A DNA stretch of 64,000 nucleotides from positions 124,001-188,000 of the forward strand of contig NZ_SIRE01000014.1 in the NCBI RefSeq assembly GCF_004307995.1, given 5' to 3'. The notes under the pieces are model-generated. The model had not been told where the DNA came from, did not search any database, and worked only from the letters and a program-made list of their open reading frames with translations. A program made the translations under genes and the position numbers. The stretch comes from Paenibacillus thalictri (GTDB lineage Bacteria; Bacillota; Bacilli; Paenibacillales; NBRC-103111). Below are positions 43,453 to 51,251 of the stretch, piece after piece. Each line of letters starts with the position of its first letter. Position 1 is the stretch's first letter.

Positions 43453-45360
43453 ATGAATCCTCGCTTTTATACGATCGGGATGGCCGGTCATATAGACCAC
43501 GGAAAAACCACCTTGACCAAAGCGCTGACCAATATAAATACCGATCGCTTGAAAGAAGAAATAGAACGCCAAATTTCGATTGAATTGGGGTACGCTCCGT
43601 TCCCTTTGGGAGAATACGAGACCTCTATCGTTGATGTGCCCGGACACGAGAAGTTTATTCGCCAAATGATCGCCGGTGTCGCCGGTATCGACCTTGTGAT
43701 CTTGGTTATCGCTGCCGACGAGGGGATGATGCCGCAAACAAAGGAGCATTTGGAAATCTTGTCATTTCTCGGGATCGAGCACGGGGTTATTGCTGTGACC
43801 AAGTGCGACCGGGTGGAACCGGACTTCATCGAATTAATTATGGAAGACATTCAAAGCGGGGTCAAAGATACCGTGTTTGAACAGGCTGATATCGTTTGCG
43901 TAGACAGCGTGACGGGAACCGGCTTGGAGCAGCTGAAATTGGCCATTATGCAAAACTTGAGCGGAATCAAGCAACGTGACGCCAAGGGGGAGTTCCGCTT
44001 GCCCATCGATCAGGTGTTTACGCTGCGGGGACAAGGAAGCATCGTTCGCGGCACGATTTATGAAGGCACGGTGCATAAAGGCGATACCTTAACGCTGCTG
44101 CCGCACAACATCCCGGTTAAGGTAAGGCAAATGCAGATGCACAACAAGGAAAAGGAATCGGCTATCGCGGGACAACGGGTGGCGATTAACTTGGGAGGCA
44201 TGCCGAAGGAAACGATCAAACGCGGTCATGTACTCGTGGCGTCCGACCATTTTACCTTAACCCGGACGATAGACGTTTCATTGCAATCCGTCAAGGATTT
44301 GCAGCATCCCGTCAAGCAGCGTACATCGGTGAAATTCCATTCCGGAACCGTCGAAGTGATGGGCAAAATCGTCTTATTCGACCGAAAGGAAGTGAACGGG
44401 GACGAGCAGGTGCTCTGCCAGATCCGCTTAAATGAGCCGGTTGCCGTTAAACGCGGAGACCGCTTCGTCCTTCGCCGCCCTTCTCCTGTCGAGACGATCG
44501 GGGGAGGCTGGATCATCGATCCGTTTGGCGAAAAGTACCGCTTCGGAGAAGAAACCGTCCGCAAGCTGGAGAGGAAACGGGAGGGCAGTCCGGAGGATCG
44601 GCTGCTCGACATCCTGAGCAAAAACCGGATGTTGTCTAAAGCCTCGCTGCTGCAAACCGCATCGTTTGACGCTGTCACATTGGAGATGATGTTGTCCTCT
44701 TTGCTTGCGGACGGCCGAGTCATTGCTTTAGAAGGCGATGCTTACACAACTTCCGGCGTATACGACCAAGTCCGTTCGGAGCTGCAAACGCAGCTGGAGC
44801 AATATCATTTTTCTTATCCGATGCGTTTTGGCATGAATAAGGCGGAATGTGTACAGGGACAGCAGGGGACGCCCGCATTGCTTGTTGAAACGGTCATCAA
44901 TCGGGAAGTGGAGTCAGGCGCATGCAAGAGAGACAAGCAATTTATTTCGCTTGCTTCGTTTGAGCCGCATTTTCCTCCGGAGTGGAGCCAGCCGCTTGAG
45001 ACGGCTTTGGCCCGCTTGGAAGCGGACGAGCTGGGCGTGCAGTCCCTTGATGATTATATTGCCGAGGTGAAGGCGCCCAAACAGGTTACGCCTGAAATCA
45101 AGCGGTTCCTCTTACAGACCAAAGTGATCATACCGCTCGATGAGAAACATTGCATTCACCACCGTACTTTTAATAACCAATTATATCGCTTGTATCAGGG
45201 GACCAACGGGCAGCCTTTCAGCTTTCAGGACGCCAAGGCCGTACTGAATGCCACACGTAAAGGTCTAGTCCCTTTTTTAGAGCTGCTGGATCAGCTGCGT
45301 TATACGCAAAGATCTGAAGAGCAGCGAAAATGGTTGAAACCGGTGGAACAACAAAGCTAA
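43453..45360 (+). CDS. selB: Selenocysteine-specific translation elongation factor SelB
   Basis: A 635-residue GTPase that carries Sec-tRNA to UGA codons by binding the SECIS hairpin. GTP motifs 'GHIDHGKTTL', 'VDVPGHEKFIRQM' and 'TKCD' are intact; the N-terminal EF-Tu-like domains run to about 350, then the winged-helix repeats that bind mRNA to the C-terminus. The start at 43453 gives the normal 'MNPRFYTIGMAGHIDHGK' and follows GGGTGAT; 34 in-frame upstream codons are not needed. selA follows after 63 bases. Its client in this window is the selenoprotein at 13252. Confidence 0.96.
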   Translation: MNPRFYTIGMAGHIDHGKTTLTKALTNINTDRLKEEIERQISIELGYAPFPLGEYETSIVDVPGHEKFIRQMIAGVAGIDLVILVIAADEGMMPQTKEHLEILSFLGIEHGVIAVTKCDRVEPDFIELIMEDIQSGVKDTVFEQADIVCVDSVTGTGLEQLKLAIMQNLSGIKQRDAKGEFRLPIDQVFTLRGQGSIVRGTIYEGTVHKGDTLTLLPHNIPVKVRQMQMHNKEKESAIAGQRVAINLGGMPKETIKRGHVLVASDHFTLTRTIDVSLQSVKDLQHPVKQRTSVKFHSGTVEVMGKIVLFDRKEVNGDEQVLCQIRLNEPVAVKRGDRFVLRRPSPVETIGGGWIIDPFGEKYRFGEETVRKLERKREGSPEDRLLDILSKNRMLSKASLLQTASFDAVTLEMMLSSLLADGRVIALEGDAYTTSGVYDQVRSELQTQLEQYHFSYPMRFGMNKAECVQGQQGTPALLVETVINREVESGACKRDKQFISLASFEPHFPPEWSQPLETALARLEADELGVQSLDDYIAEVKAPKQVTPEIKRFLLQTKVIIPLDEKHCIHHRTFNNQLYRLYQGTNGQPFSFQDAKAVLNATRKGLVPFLELLDQLRYTQRSEEQRKWLKPVEQQS

Positions 45361-45423
45361 CCGGATGAAAGCGCCCCTTTATGAAAAGACCACAACTAAC
45401 TTAAAAAAGGAGGCCTCAGCATA

Positions 45424-46872
45424 GTGGAAAAGATCGATAACGGGCGGCACAACATGCTTCGCTCACTGCCCGCAGTACATAAATTGGTAGGTTGCCCGCA
45501 GATACAATCCTTTGTAAGCGATGCTAATATTCCGCATGAGGTAACCGTCGGGCTTGCTCAAGAGCTGATCGCGGAATGGCGGGAGCGGATCGTTCAAGGT
45601 ACTTTGAACCTCACGGACGAAAAGATGACTCTGGAACTGCTGACTGAACAGTTTTGGCAGAAGGCTGCTGCAATGTTCTCGCCTCGGCTTCGCCGGGTCA
45701 TCAACGGGACAGGCGTTGTGCTGCATACGAATCTCGGCCGCGCGGTGCTTGGCGAAAGCATGGCGAAACAGATTGTTGAGGCGGCATGTTATTATTCCAA
45801 TCTGGAGTATAATATATCCGAAGGAGAGAGAGGATCGCGGCACAGCCATGTGGACGAGCTGATCTGCCGGCTCACCGGGGCCGAAGCGGCGATGGTGGTC
45901 AATAATAACGCGGCCGCCGTCTTTTTGGTATTGCGCGAGATGGCTAAAGGCAGGCGGGTCATCGTATCCAGGGGGCATCTGGTGGAAATCGGCGGTTCCT
46001 TCCGGGTCTCCGAGATCATGGCGGAAAGCGGGGCCAATCTGGTTGAGGTGGGCACGACCAACAAAACTCATCTCTATGATTACGAAAGGGCTATTGACAG
46101 CGAGACCGCTTTATTGATGAAGGTCCATTCCAGCAACTTCCGGATCACCGGTTTTACCAGCTCAGTGTCATTGGAGGAACTTGCGGCTCTGGGGGAGAAA
46201 TACCAGATTCCCGTCTACGAGGATCTAGGCAGCGGAGCTTTGTTCGACCTGAGGGCATTTGGAGTTGGAGAAGAGCCGGTCGTGCGGGAAGTGATCGAAT
46301 CCGGCGCGGACCTTGTCTCGTTTAGCGGCGACAAGCTGCTCGGAGGTCCGCAAGCCGGGATTATTGCGGGTAAGAAGAAGTGGATCGACAGATTAAAAAA
46401 GAACCAGTTAGCCCGGGTGCTGCGGGTCGATAAAATGACGCTGGCCGGCTTAGAAGCGACGCTGCGCCTTTATTTGCTGCCCGAACAGGCGGCCCAAGAA
46501 ATTCCTACCCTAAGGGATATTCTGGTTCCATTGCATGAAATCAAAGAGAAGGCCAGACGGTTCGTAACGCTGTTATCGGATACGGCCGGTATACAAGCGG
46601 AGATTGTCGACGATGAATCGGCGGTCGGCGGCGGAACGCTGCCGGGAGTTGCGCTTCCGACGAAAGCGGCTGATCTGACAGTTCAGGGTTTAAGCGCTCA
46701 TCAGCTGGAAGAAAAGCTGCGCTTAAGCGAGCCAGCTGTCATTGTGCGCGTTCAGCATCACCGTGTGCGTATTGATTTTCGTACGGTACATCATGAAGAG
46801 ATTGAGATTGTAGCTGAAGCGTTAAGGAAGATTACGGCAGCACAGCCGTCAGACGTAGAGGAGAATACATGA
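45424..46872 (+). CDS. selA: L-seryl-tRNA(Sec) selenium transferase SelA
   Basis: A 482-residue PLP enzyme that converts Ser-tRNA(Sec) to Sec-tRNA(Sec) with selenophosphate. The N-terminal tRNA-binding region, 'VINGTGVVLHTNLGRAVLG', 'EYNISEGERGSRHSHVDELICRLTGAEAAMVVNNNAAAV' and the PLP-lysine motif 'SFSGDKLLGGPQAGI' identify it. GTG start behind AAAGGAGG. Ends 12 bases before the 3' end of the convergent tRNA-Sec gene. selD is not in the window. Confidence 0.97.
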   Translation: MEKIDNGRHNMLRSLPAVHKLVGCPQIQSFVSDANIPHEVTVGLAQELIAEWRERIVQGTLNLTDEKMTLELLTEQFWQKAAAMFSPRLRRVINGTGVVLHTNLGRAVLGESMAKQIVEAACYYSNLEYNISEGERGSRHSHVDELICRLTGAEAAMVVNNNAAAVFLVLREMAKGRRVIVSRGHLVEIGGSFRVSEIMAESGANLVEVGTTNKTHLYDYERAIDSETALLMKVHSSNFRITGFTSSVSLEELAALGEKYQIPVYEDLGSGALFDLRAFGVGEEPVVREVIESGADLVSFSGDKLLGGPQAGIIAGKKKWIDRLKKNQLARVLRVDKMTLAGLEATLRLYLLPEQAAQEIPTLRDILVPLHEIKEKARRFVTLLSDTAGIQAEIVDDESAVGGGTLPGVALPTKAADLTVQGLSAHQLEEKLRLSEPAVIVRVQHHRVRIDFRTVHHEEIEIVAEALRKITAAQPSDVEENT

Positions 46873-46883
46873 AATGGATTAAA

Positions 46884-46980
46884 TGGCGAGACTGTATGGG
46901 AATCGAACCCACCAGAGACGGCACGCGCCTCCCAAAAGGTTTTGAAGACCTAGGGGGACACCAGTACCCCAGCCAGCCCC
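46884..46980 (-). tRNA. selC: tRNA-Sec (anticodon UCA)
   Basis: 97 bases including encoded CCA. On the minus strand: 5' GGGGCTG pairs with CAGTCTC before G-CCA (7 pairs with two G-U); D-arm GGGG/CCCC; anticodon loop CTTCAAA with anticodon TCA between AGGT and ACCT; a long variable arm (about 20 bases, GGC/GCC core); T-arm GTGGG-TTCGATT-CCCAT. Length, TCA anticodon and long arms fit bacterial tRNA-Sec. One T-T mismatch at the outer anticodon stem and a mismatch at acceptor pair 8 are oddities. It is read towards selA. Confidence 0.92.
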
Positions 46981-47035
46981 ATGAACATGGAAGATTAGCA
47001 CATAAACGGAGATTAGAAAAGGAAGAGCAGGTTTA

Positions 47036-47064
47036 ATTATATGCTGTTCTTTTTCTTTTTTCAA
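47036..47064 (-). promoter_or_regulatory. Promoter of the tRNA-Sec gene
   Basis: On the minus strand, TTGAAA (47064-47059), a 17-base spacer and TATAAT (47041-47036), about 55 bases upstream of the tRNA 5' end. Near-consensus sigma-A type. Confidence 0.8.
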
Positions 47065-47081
47065 GAGCTCATCCCCGCTTG

Positions 47082-47104
47082 ATTGTTTCCATTTGGGAAA
47101 CAAT
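47082..47104. promoter_or_regulatory. Shared operator, copy 2 (ATTGTTTCC-N5-GGAAACAAT)
   Basis: A perfect 9-5-9 inverted repeat, followed by TTTGAATTGATA; TTGATA can be a -35 with CATAAT 18 bases on. It lies between the divergent tRNA-Sec and MFS genes, 96 bases before the MFS start. Confidence 0.75.
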
Positions 47105-47199
47105 CGGCATTTGCATTTGAATTGATATCCATCGGCCGCAGTTGTCATAATGAAAGGGGGAACATCTAATTTTGAAAGGCTAGAGAGGTGATTGACCTC

Positions 47200-48432
47200 A
47201 TGGAAGATCAGAATACTTCGAAATCGGTGGGTAAACTTTTTACTTTGGATTTTATCATGATATTAATGCTGACCATTATCAACAGCACAACCACGCAAGC
47301 TCTTAATTCCAACCTTCCGGTTTTTATCCGAAGTCTCGGAGCCCAGAACTTGGCGGCAGGTTTGGTTGTAACGGTATATATGGTGATGGCCATCGGGGTT
47401 CGCCCGATCTGGGGATATTTAAGCGATGTCAAATCACGCAGGAGTATCGTGCTGATCGGCACTATCGTTGTGGCGTTAGCGGTTACGGGCTACAGCTTGG
47501 TGTTTACAGTGCCGCTTATCCTGATGCTGCGCGCGCTTCACGGAATAGGGTTCTCGGCAAATACCAATACGACAGCGACAATGGCGGCGGATGTCATTCC
47601 TAAGCATCGGCTTTCCGAAGGGATCGGTTATTACGGTCTTGCCAATGTAGTCGCTACGGCGATAGGTCCGCCGGCTGGCATTTATTTGGTTACTTATTTC
47701 GGATTTCATACGTTGTTTGAGGTGCTGGGTATTGTATCTTTCTTATGTATTGGGGCTGCTTATCTCATAAGGTACGAAAAAAAACTTCCGCCCAAACCCG
47801 TGGACCGGCCCAAAGCCAAATTTGCTTTGTATGAAAAGACGGCGCTTCCTATTTCGACGATTCTTTTATTTATTACCTTGGGCACGGGCGCATTAAACAG
47901 TTTTATTCAGTTGATCGCCATAGACCGCGGTATCGAGCATTACAGCGTGTACTTCTGGATTTATGCGGCTTCCCTCTTGGTGACAAGACTGTTCGTCGGC
48001 AGAATTTGCGATAAATACGGGCCCGCCAAGGTGCTTTACCCGGCCCTGGCCAGCCTTGCCTGCGCATTTGTCGCTTTTGCATTTGCCCACAGCTTGCCGA
48101 TGTTCCTGCTGGCAGGCGTGTTTTACGGACTGGGGTTTGGCAGCGCTCAGCCTATGCTTAATGCCTTGATGATCAAACGTTGTCCACCGGAAAAACTAGG
48201 ATTAGGCAACTCGACCTTTTATATTGCTATGGATGCCGGCCAAGCCATCGGGGCTTCCATTGCCGGAGCCGTTTCGCAATTTTTCGGGTTTACCGCACTT
48301 TATCTTTTCTGCGAGCTGTATGTGGTAACGGCAATCTATCTGCTCACACGGTATTTGAAACGGCAGTCCGATGCACCCCTTGGAGCTGCGGAACAGAATT
48401 CTGCTCCTTTCGAAAGGGGTTTGGCTGAATGA
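47200..48432 (+). CDS. MFS transporter
   Basis: A 410-residue 12-helix major facilitator. 'VRPIWGYLSDVKSRRSIVLIG' is the MFS loop 2-3 motif, and the second half repeats it as 'VTRLFVGRICDKYGPAKVL'. ATG at 47200 follows GAGAGG by 11 bases; a GTG at 47188 overlaps that site. Preceded by the shared operator and facing a LysR gene 8 bases beyond its stop. Substrate not predictable; shared control with a flavoprotein (24367) and a nitroreductase (49640) suggests uptake or export of the same compound. Confidence 0.9.
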   Translation: MEDQNTSKSVGKLFTLDFIMILMLTIINSTTTQALNSNLPVFIRSLGAQNLAAGLVVTVYMVMAIGVRPIWGYLSDVKSRRSIVLIGTIVVALAVTGYSLVFTVPLILMLRALHGIGFSANTNTTATMAADVIPKHRLSEGIGYYGLANVVATAIGPPAGIYLVTYFGFHTLFEVLGIVSFLCIGAAYLIRYEKKLPPKPVDRPKAKFALYEKTALPISTILLFITLGTGALNSFIQLIAIDRGIEHYSVYFWIYAASLLVTRLFVGRICDKYGPAKVLYPALASLACAFVAFAFAHSLPMFLLAGVFYGLGFGSAQPMLNALMIKRCPPEKLGLGNSTFYIAMDAGQAIGASIAGAVSQFFGFTALYLFCELYVVTAIYLLTRYLKRQSDAPLGAAEQNSAPFERGLAE

Positions 48433-48439
48433 CGAAAGC

Positions 48440-49330
48440 TTAGTCGTATTTAAATGAATTCTCGTCGCTAGCCACATGATTTACGATATATTGTATAAAC
48501 TGATGGTGGTCGTCCGTCAATTTCACTTTTTTGGGAGAAGCGATCACGTGCGGATTGTGCGGGGTATCCTCAATGCGGCATACCGCAACATCACTGAGCT
48601 TAAAAATGCTGAGATCGCTTGAATAAAAGAGGGCAACGCCGTAACCCGAGGCCACGTTGTCCAGTACGGAATGACGGGCGGAAGCCGTCAAGGCAATATT
48701 GGGCGTAAAATCAAGACTGGAAAAAAAGCCGTTCAGCGCTTCGATTTTCCATTTATTCAGAATGATGTTGTCATTGCGCAAATCGGCGAAACGGATGACC
48801 CCAGCATCCGCCAGTGGATGATCAGGAGGCAGCACGGCCAGGAGATAATCGTCCCGCAGAAAAGTAATATCGTAGTATGTCGGATCGGCAAATGACTGGT
48901 GGACAAAGGCCAGGTCCACATTGCCTTTTTCGGCGGCCTCATATAAAGATGAGGGGTTGTTGCTGCTCACCAGGTCAATGTGGATGTGCGGATGCGCCTT
49001 CGCAAATTTCTCGACAAGATATTGAAACCTCAGCACGGAAGCGGAAGGCATGGCCCAGCAAGTAATTACATTGGAGTACTTGCGGAGGTTCATCATCATC
49101 TGGGCATATACGGGAGCCAATTCCTGCAAGCTATCGTACAAGGATTTGCCGGCCGGTGTTAACTTCACGCTGCGGCCGCTTCGGTCAAACAGTTCTACAT
49201 GCAATTCGTTTTCCAGCCGCCGTATCGCCTTCGATAAAGAAGAAGCGGAAATATTATGCTTATCCGCGGCATCATGATAAGTGGACCCTTCTGCGATCGT
49301 CATGAAAAATTTCAGCGATTCAATATCCAT
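48440..49330 (-). CDS. LysR-family regulator
   Basis: A 296-residue LysR protein: HTH 'MDIESLKFFMTIAEGSTYHDAADKHNISASSLSKAIRRLE', 'LFDRSGRSVKLTPAGKSLYDSL', effector domain with 'DNIILNKWKIEALNGFF'. It is divergent from the nitroreductase at 49640 and convergent with the MFS gene; the operator at 49487-49513 lies in its upstream region, so it is the best candidate to bind the TTGTTTCC-type sites (inference). Not closely similar to the other LysR copies in the window. Confidence 0.9.
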   Translation of the reverse strand: MDIESLKFFMTIAEGSTYHDAADKHNISASSLSKAIRRLENELHVELFDRSGRSVKLTPAGKSLYDSLQELAPVYAQMMMNLRKYSNVITCWAMPSASVLRFQYLVEKFAKAHPHIHIDLVSSNNPSSLYEAAEKGNVDLAFVHQSFADPTYYDITFLRDDYLLAVLPPDHPLADAGVIRFADLRNDNIILNKWKIEALNGFFSSLDFTPNIALTASARHSVLDNVASGYGVALFYSSDLSIFKLSDVAVCRIEDTPHNPHVIASPKKVKLTDDHHQFIQYIVNHVASDENSFKYD

Positions 49331-49486
49331 TTTGATTCTTCTTTCTATGTTAATTGTTCATAGACTGCTTGATTAGGAGGGTTTGTTTGCTGGATAAAAG
49401 AATAATTTTACTATATCGAATCTTGGCCCTATAAACAAGGCAACGCTGACCCGAAGGGCGCTTTGCGGCCAGCGAAATAACCCTGC

Positions 49487-49513
49487 CCATTGTTTCCATT
49501 CAAGAAACAATGG
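49487..49513. promoter_or_regulatory. Shared operator, copy 3 (CCATTGTTTC-N7-GAAACAATGG)
   Basis: A 10-7-10 inverted repeat between the LysR gene and the nitroreductase gene, followed by TTGGAATTGATC. Confidence 0.75.
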
Positions 49514-49528
49514 GGTTCCGTATTGGAA

Positions 49529-49556
49529 TTGATCGCATCCCTTCCTGAATTATAAT
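49529..49556 (+). promoter_or_regulatory. Promoter of the nitroreductase gene
   Basis: TTGATC, 16 bases, TATAAT (49551-49556). The operator lies about 16 bases upstream of the -35, a position typical of activator sites. An element A terminus (49561-49578) follows directly. Confidence 0.7.
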
Positions 49557-49560
49557 AAAA

Positions 49561-49578
49561 CTATATAAATTGAACAAA
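49561..49578. repeat. Solo terminus of element A
   Basis: CTATATAAATTGAACAAA matches the left end of the element at 28211; no core or right end follows. Confidence 0.5.
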
Positions 49579-49639
49579 TAATTTGGCCGCCGTTCCATTC
49601 CCAGAAGGATAGGAAATTCAAAGAAATAGGGAGATGAAT

Positions 49640-50125
49640 ATGAGCATAATTGATGTTATAAAAAACCGCAGGACGATCAAAGCGTTTAAGCCGGATCCCA
49701 TTGACGAGCATCAACTGCTCTCTTGGCTGGAAGCCGCAAGTTATGCCCCGAATCATAAAATGACCGAACCGTGGGAGATTGTATTTATTGGGCCGCAGAC
49801 AAGAGCGAAACTGAACCATAAAACGGATTTTGGCGGCGCGCCGGTCGTTTTTGCCGTCATTTCCAAGCAGGGGCTCACCCCGTTCCAGCGCGATGAGAAC
49901 GTCATGGCTTCTTCATGTTTCGTGCAAAATTTCTTATTGTCCGCTCATGAAGCGGGAGTTGGCGTATATTGGGAATCGATGGGAGCGAAACCTCATAACC
50001 GGGAAATGATGAATGTTCCCGAAGATTACGATGTAATCGGCGTCATGGGGGTTGGTTACCCAGCAAATGATCCCGCGGTCAAACCAAGAACGCCAATGGC
50101 TGCGAAAATTTCGTATTTATCTTGA
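49640..50125 (+). CDS. Nitroreductase-family protein
   Basis: A 161-residue FMN-dependent nitroreductase-fold protein, shorter than most: 'SIIDVIKNRRTIKAFKPDPID' is the FMN-binding N-terminus, then 'ASYAPNHKMTEPWEIVFIG', 'SSCFVQNFLLSAHEAGVGVYW' and 'VIGVMGVGYPAND'. It reduces nitro, quinone or similar groups with NAD(P)H in family terms. ATG 49640 follows GGGAG; an ATG two codons earlier is too close. Controlled from the operator-promoter at 49487-49556. Confidence 0.9.
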   Translation: MSIIDVIKNRRTIKAFKPDPIDEHQLLSWLEAASYAPNHKMTEPWEIVFIGPQTRAKLNHKTDFGGAPVVFAVISKQGLTPFQRDENVMASSCFVQNFLLSAHEAGVGVYWESMGAKPHNREMMNVPEDYDVIGVMGVGYPANDPAVKPRTPMAAKISYLS

Positions 50126-50208
50126 GGCGCGCGCTCCATATCGGTAAAATGAACGAATTGATAATGCGTCATTACGGAGTCCGAGTGATTCTTGAGACGG
50201 ACAAATAA

Positions 50209-50249
50209 AAGAAGCCGATCTGCTCGCATAACAGATTGGCTTCTTTTTA
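50209..50249 (+). terminator. Rho-independent terminator after the nitroreductase gene
   Basis: AAGAAGCCGATCTG pairs with CAGATTGGCTTCTT, followed by TTTT. Confidence 0.88.
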
Positions 50250-50252
50250 GCG

Positions 50253-50270
50253 TTCACTTTTTCAGTGGCC
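50253..50270. repeat. Half of palindromic element B
   Basis: TTCACTTTTTCAGTGGCC is identical to the right arm of the element at 55217-55389; the rest is missing. Confidence 0.5.
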
Positions 50271-50307
50271 TTGCATGACGCTAAGCATATTGTCATTGTA
50301 GTGAAAT

Positions 50308-50318
50308 TTGTCTTACAA
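50308..50318. promoter_or_regulatory. GntR/FadR-type operator, copy 1 (TTGT-CTT-ACAA)
   Basis: The same AATTTGTCTTACAATA sequence occurs at 51186-51201. It lies 40 bases before the regulator's own gene, suggesting autoregulation. Confidence 0.7.
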
Positions 50319-50357
50319 TAAAAAACAAAACTATCGATGAAGGAAGAAGGTAAGGGT

Positions 50358-51056
50358 ATGGAGGTTTTGGAGGGCGGCGGAACGATTGAAATAGGAGCGG
50401 TCAAACGCAACACATTGTCCAAGCAGGTAGTGGAACAGATCGTCCAATTGCTCGTTAGCGGGCAGTTGAAACCTGGAGATAAGTTGCCTCCGGAAATGGA
50501 ATTAGTTGAAATGCTCAATGTGAGCAGGCCGGTGCTGCGGGAGGCGCTAAGCTCACTAGAGACACTTGAAGTCATTACCCGCAAAACACGCGGTGGCACA
50601 TATTTTAACAAAAAGATCGGAAGCAATCCTTTCTCCGTCATGTTGGCTTTGTCCGTTGACGATCTGCCGACCCTGATTGAAGCGCGCATGGCGCTTGAGC
50701 TTGGACTGGTGACGATTGCGGCGGAAAAAATAACGGATGCCCAATTGGCCCGATTAAAGCAAACGATAGATCAAATTGCCGGCAGCGAAAATAATCATTA
50801 TGGCGATATCGATATCGAGTTTCATCGAATTATTTGTGAGAGCGCCAACAATCCGATCGTTGAAGGCATGAGCGATTCCTTATTGATGCTGATACATGAG
50901 CGGATGAACAAGGAGACGAAGTTCAGGGAGCGGGAGGTCACGGTTCGTTTCCACACTGAAATCTACAACGCCCTTGCCAATCGCGATCCCCTCGAGTCGT
51001 ACACTCATATGTACCGCCATTTAAGTTACGTTCGAGATAAGCTGCTCAAGGGTTAA
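50358..51056 (+). CDS. GntR-family (FadR/FCD subfamily) regulator of the glucarate operon
   Basis: A 232-residue regulator: winged HTH 'LSKQVVEQIVQLLVSGQLKPGDKLPPEMELVEMLNVSRPVLREALSSLETL' and an all-helical FCD domain with likely metal ligands ('DIDIEFHRIICESA', 'RFHTEIYNALANRD'). ATG 50358 is chosen because GAAGGTAAGGG precedes it. Identical TTGTCTTACAA sites stand before this gene and before kdgD, so it probably represses both and is released by glucarate or a product (inference). Confidence 0.9.
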   Translation: MEVLEGGGTIEIGAVKRNTLSKQVVEQIVQLLVSGQLKPGDKLPPEMELVEMLNVSRPVLREALSSLETLEVITRKTRGGTYFNKKIGSNPFSVMLALSVDDLPTLIEARMALELGLVTIAAEKITDAQLARLKQTIDQIAGSENNHYGDIDIEFHRIICESANNPIVEGMSDSLLMLIHERMNKETKFREREVTVRFHTEIYNALANRDPLESYTHMYRHLSYVRDKLLKG

Positions 51057-51087
51057 CTTGCTAAAGGCAGCTCGAATCACATGAAGG

Positions 51088-51168
51088 ACCGTCCGGAGAT
51101 TTATGAACTGTACTTCGATTGTTAGACACAGCTAATAATTGGAGGTGCAATTTACCGGACGGTTTTTC
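51088..51168 (+). terminator. ACCGTCCGG hairpin with an enlarged loop
   Basis: ACCGTCCGG (51088-51096) pairs with CCGGACGGT (51155-51163) before TTTTT. Compared with the hairpin at 24089, the loop carries about 45-48 extra bases between AGATTT and TTTACC. Confidence 0.6.
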
Positions 51169-51188
51169 ATATTGACCTACAATTTAAT

Positions 51189-51199
51189 TTGTCTTACAA
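51189..51199. promoter_or_regulatory. GntR/FadR-type operator, copy 2
   Basis: TTGT-CTT-ACAA, 53 bases before kdgD, identical to the site at 50308. Confidence 0.7.
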
Positions 51200-51251
51200 T
51201 ATAACTTAAGTTCATACCCATATTATACCTATGAAAGGCGGTACAACAACG

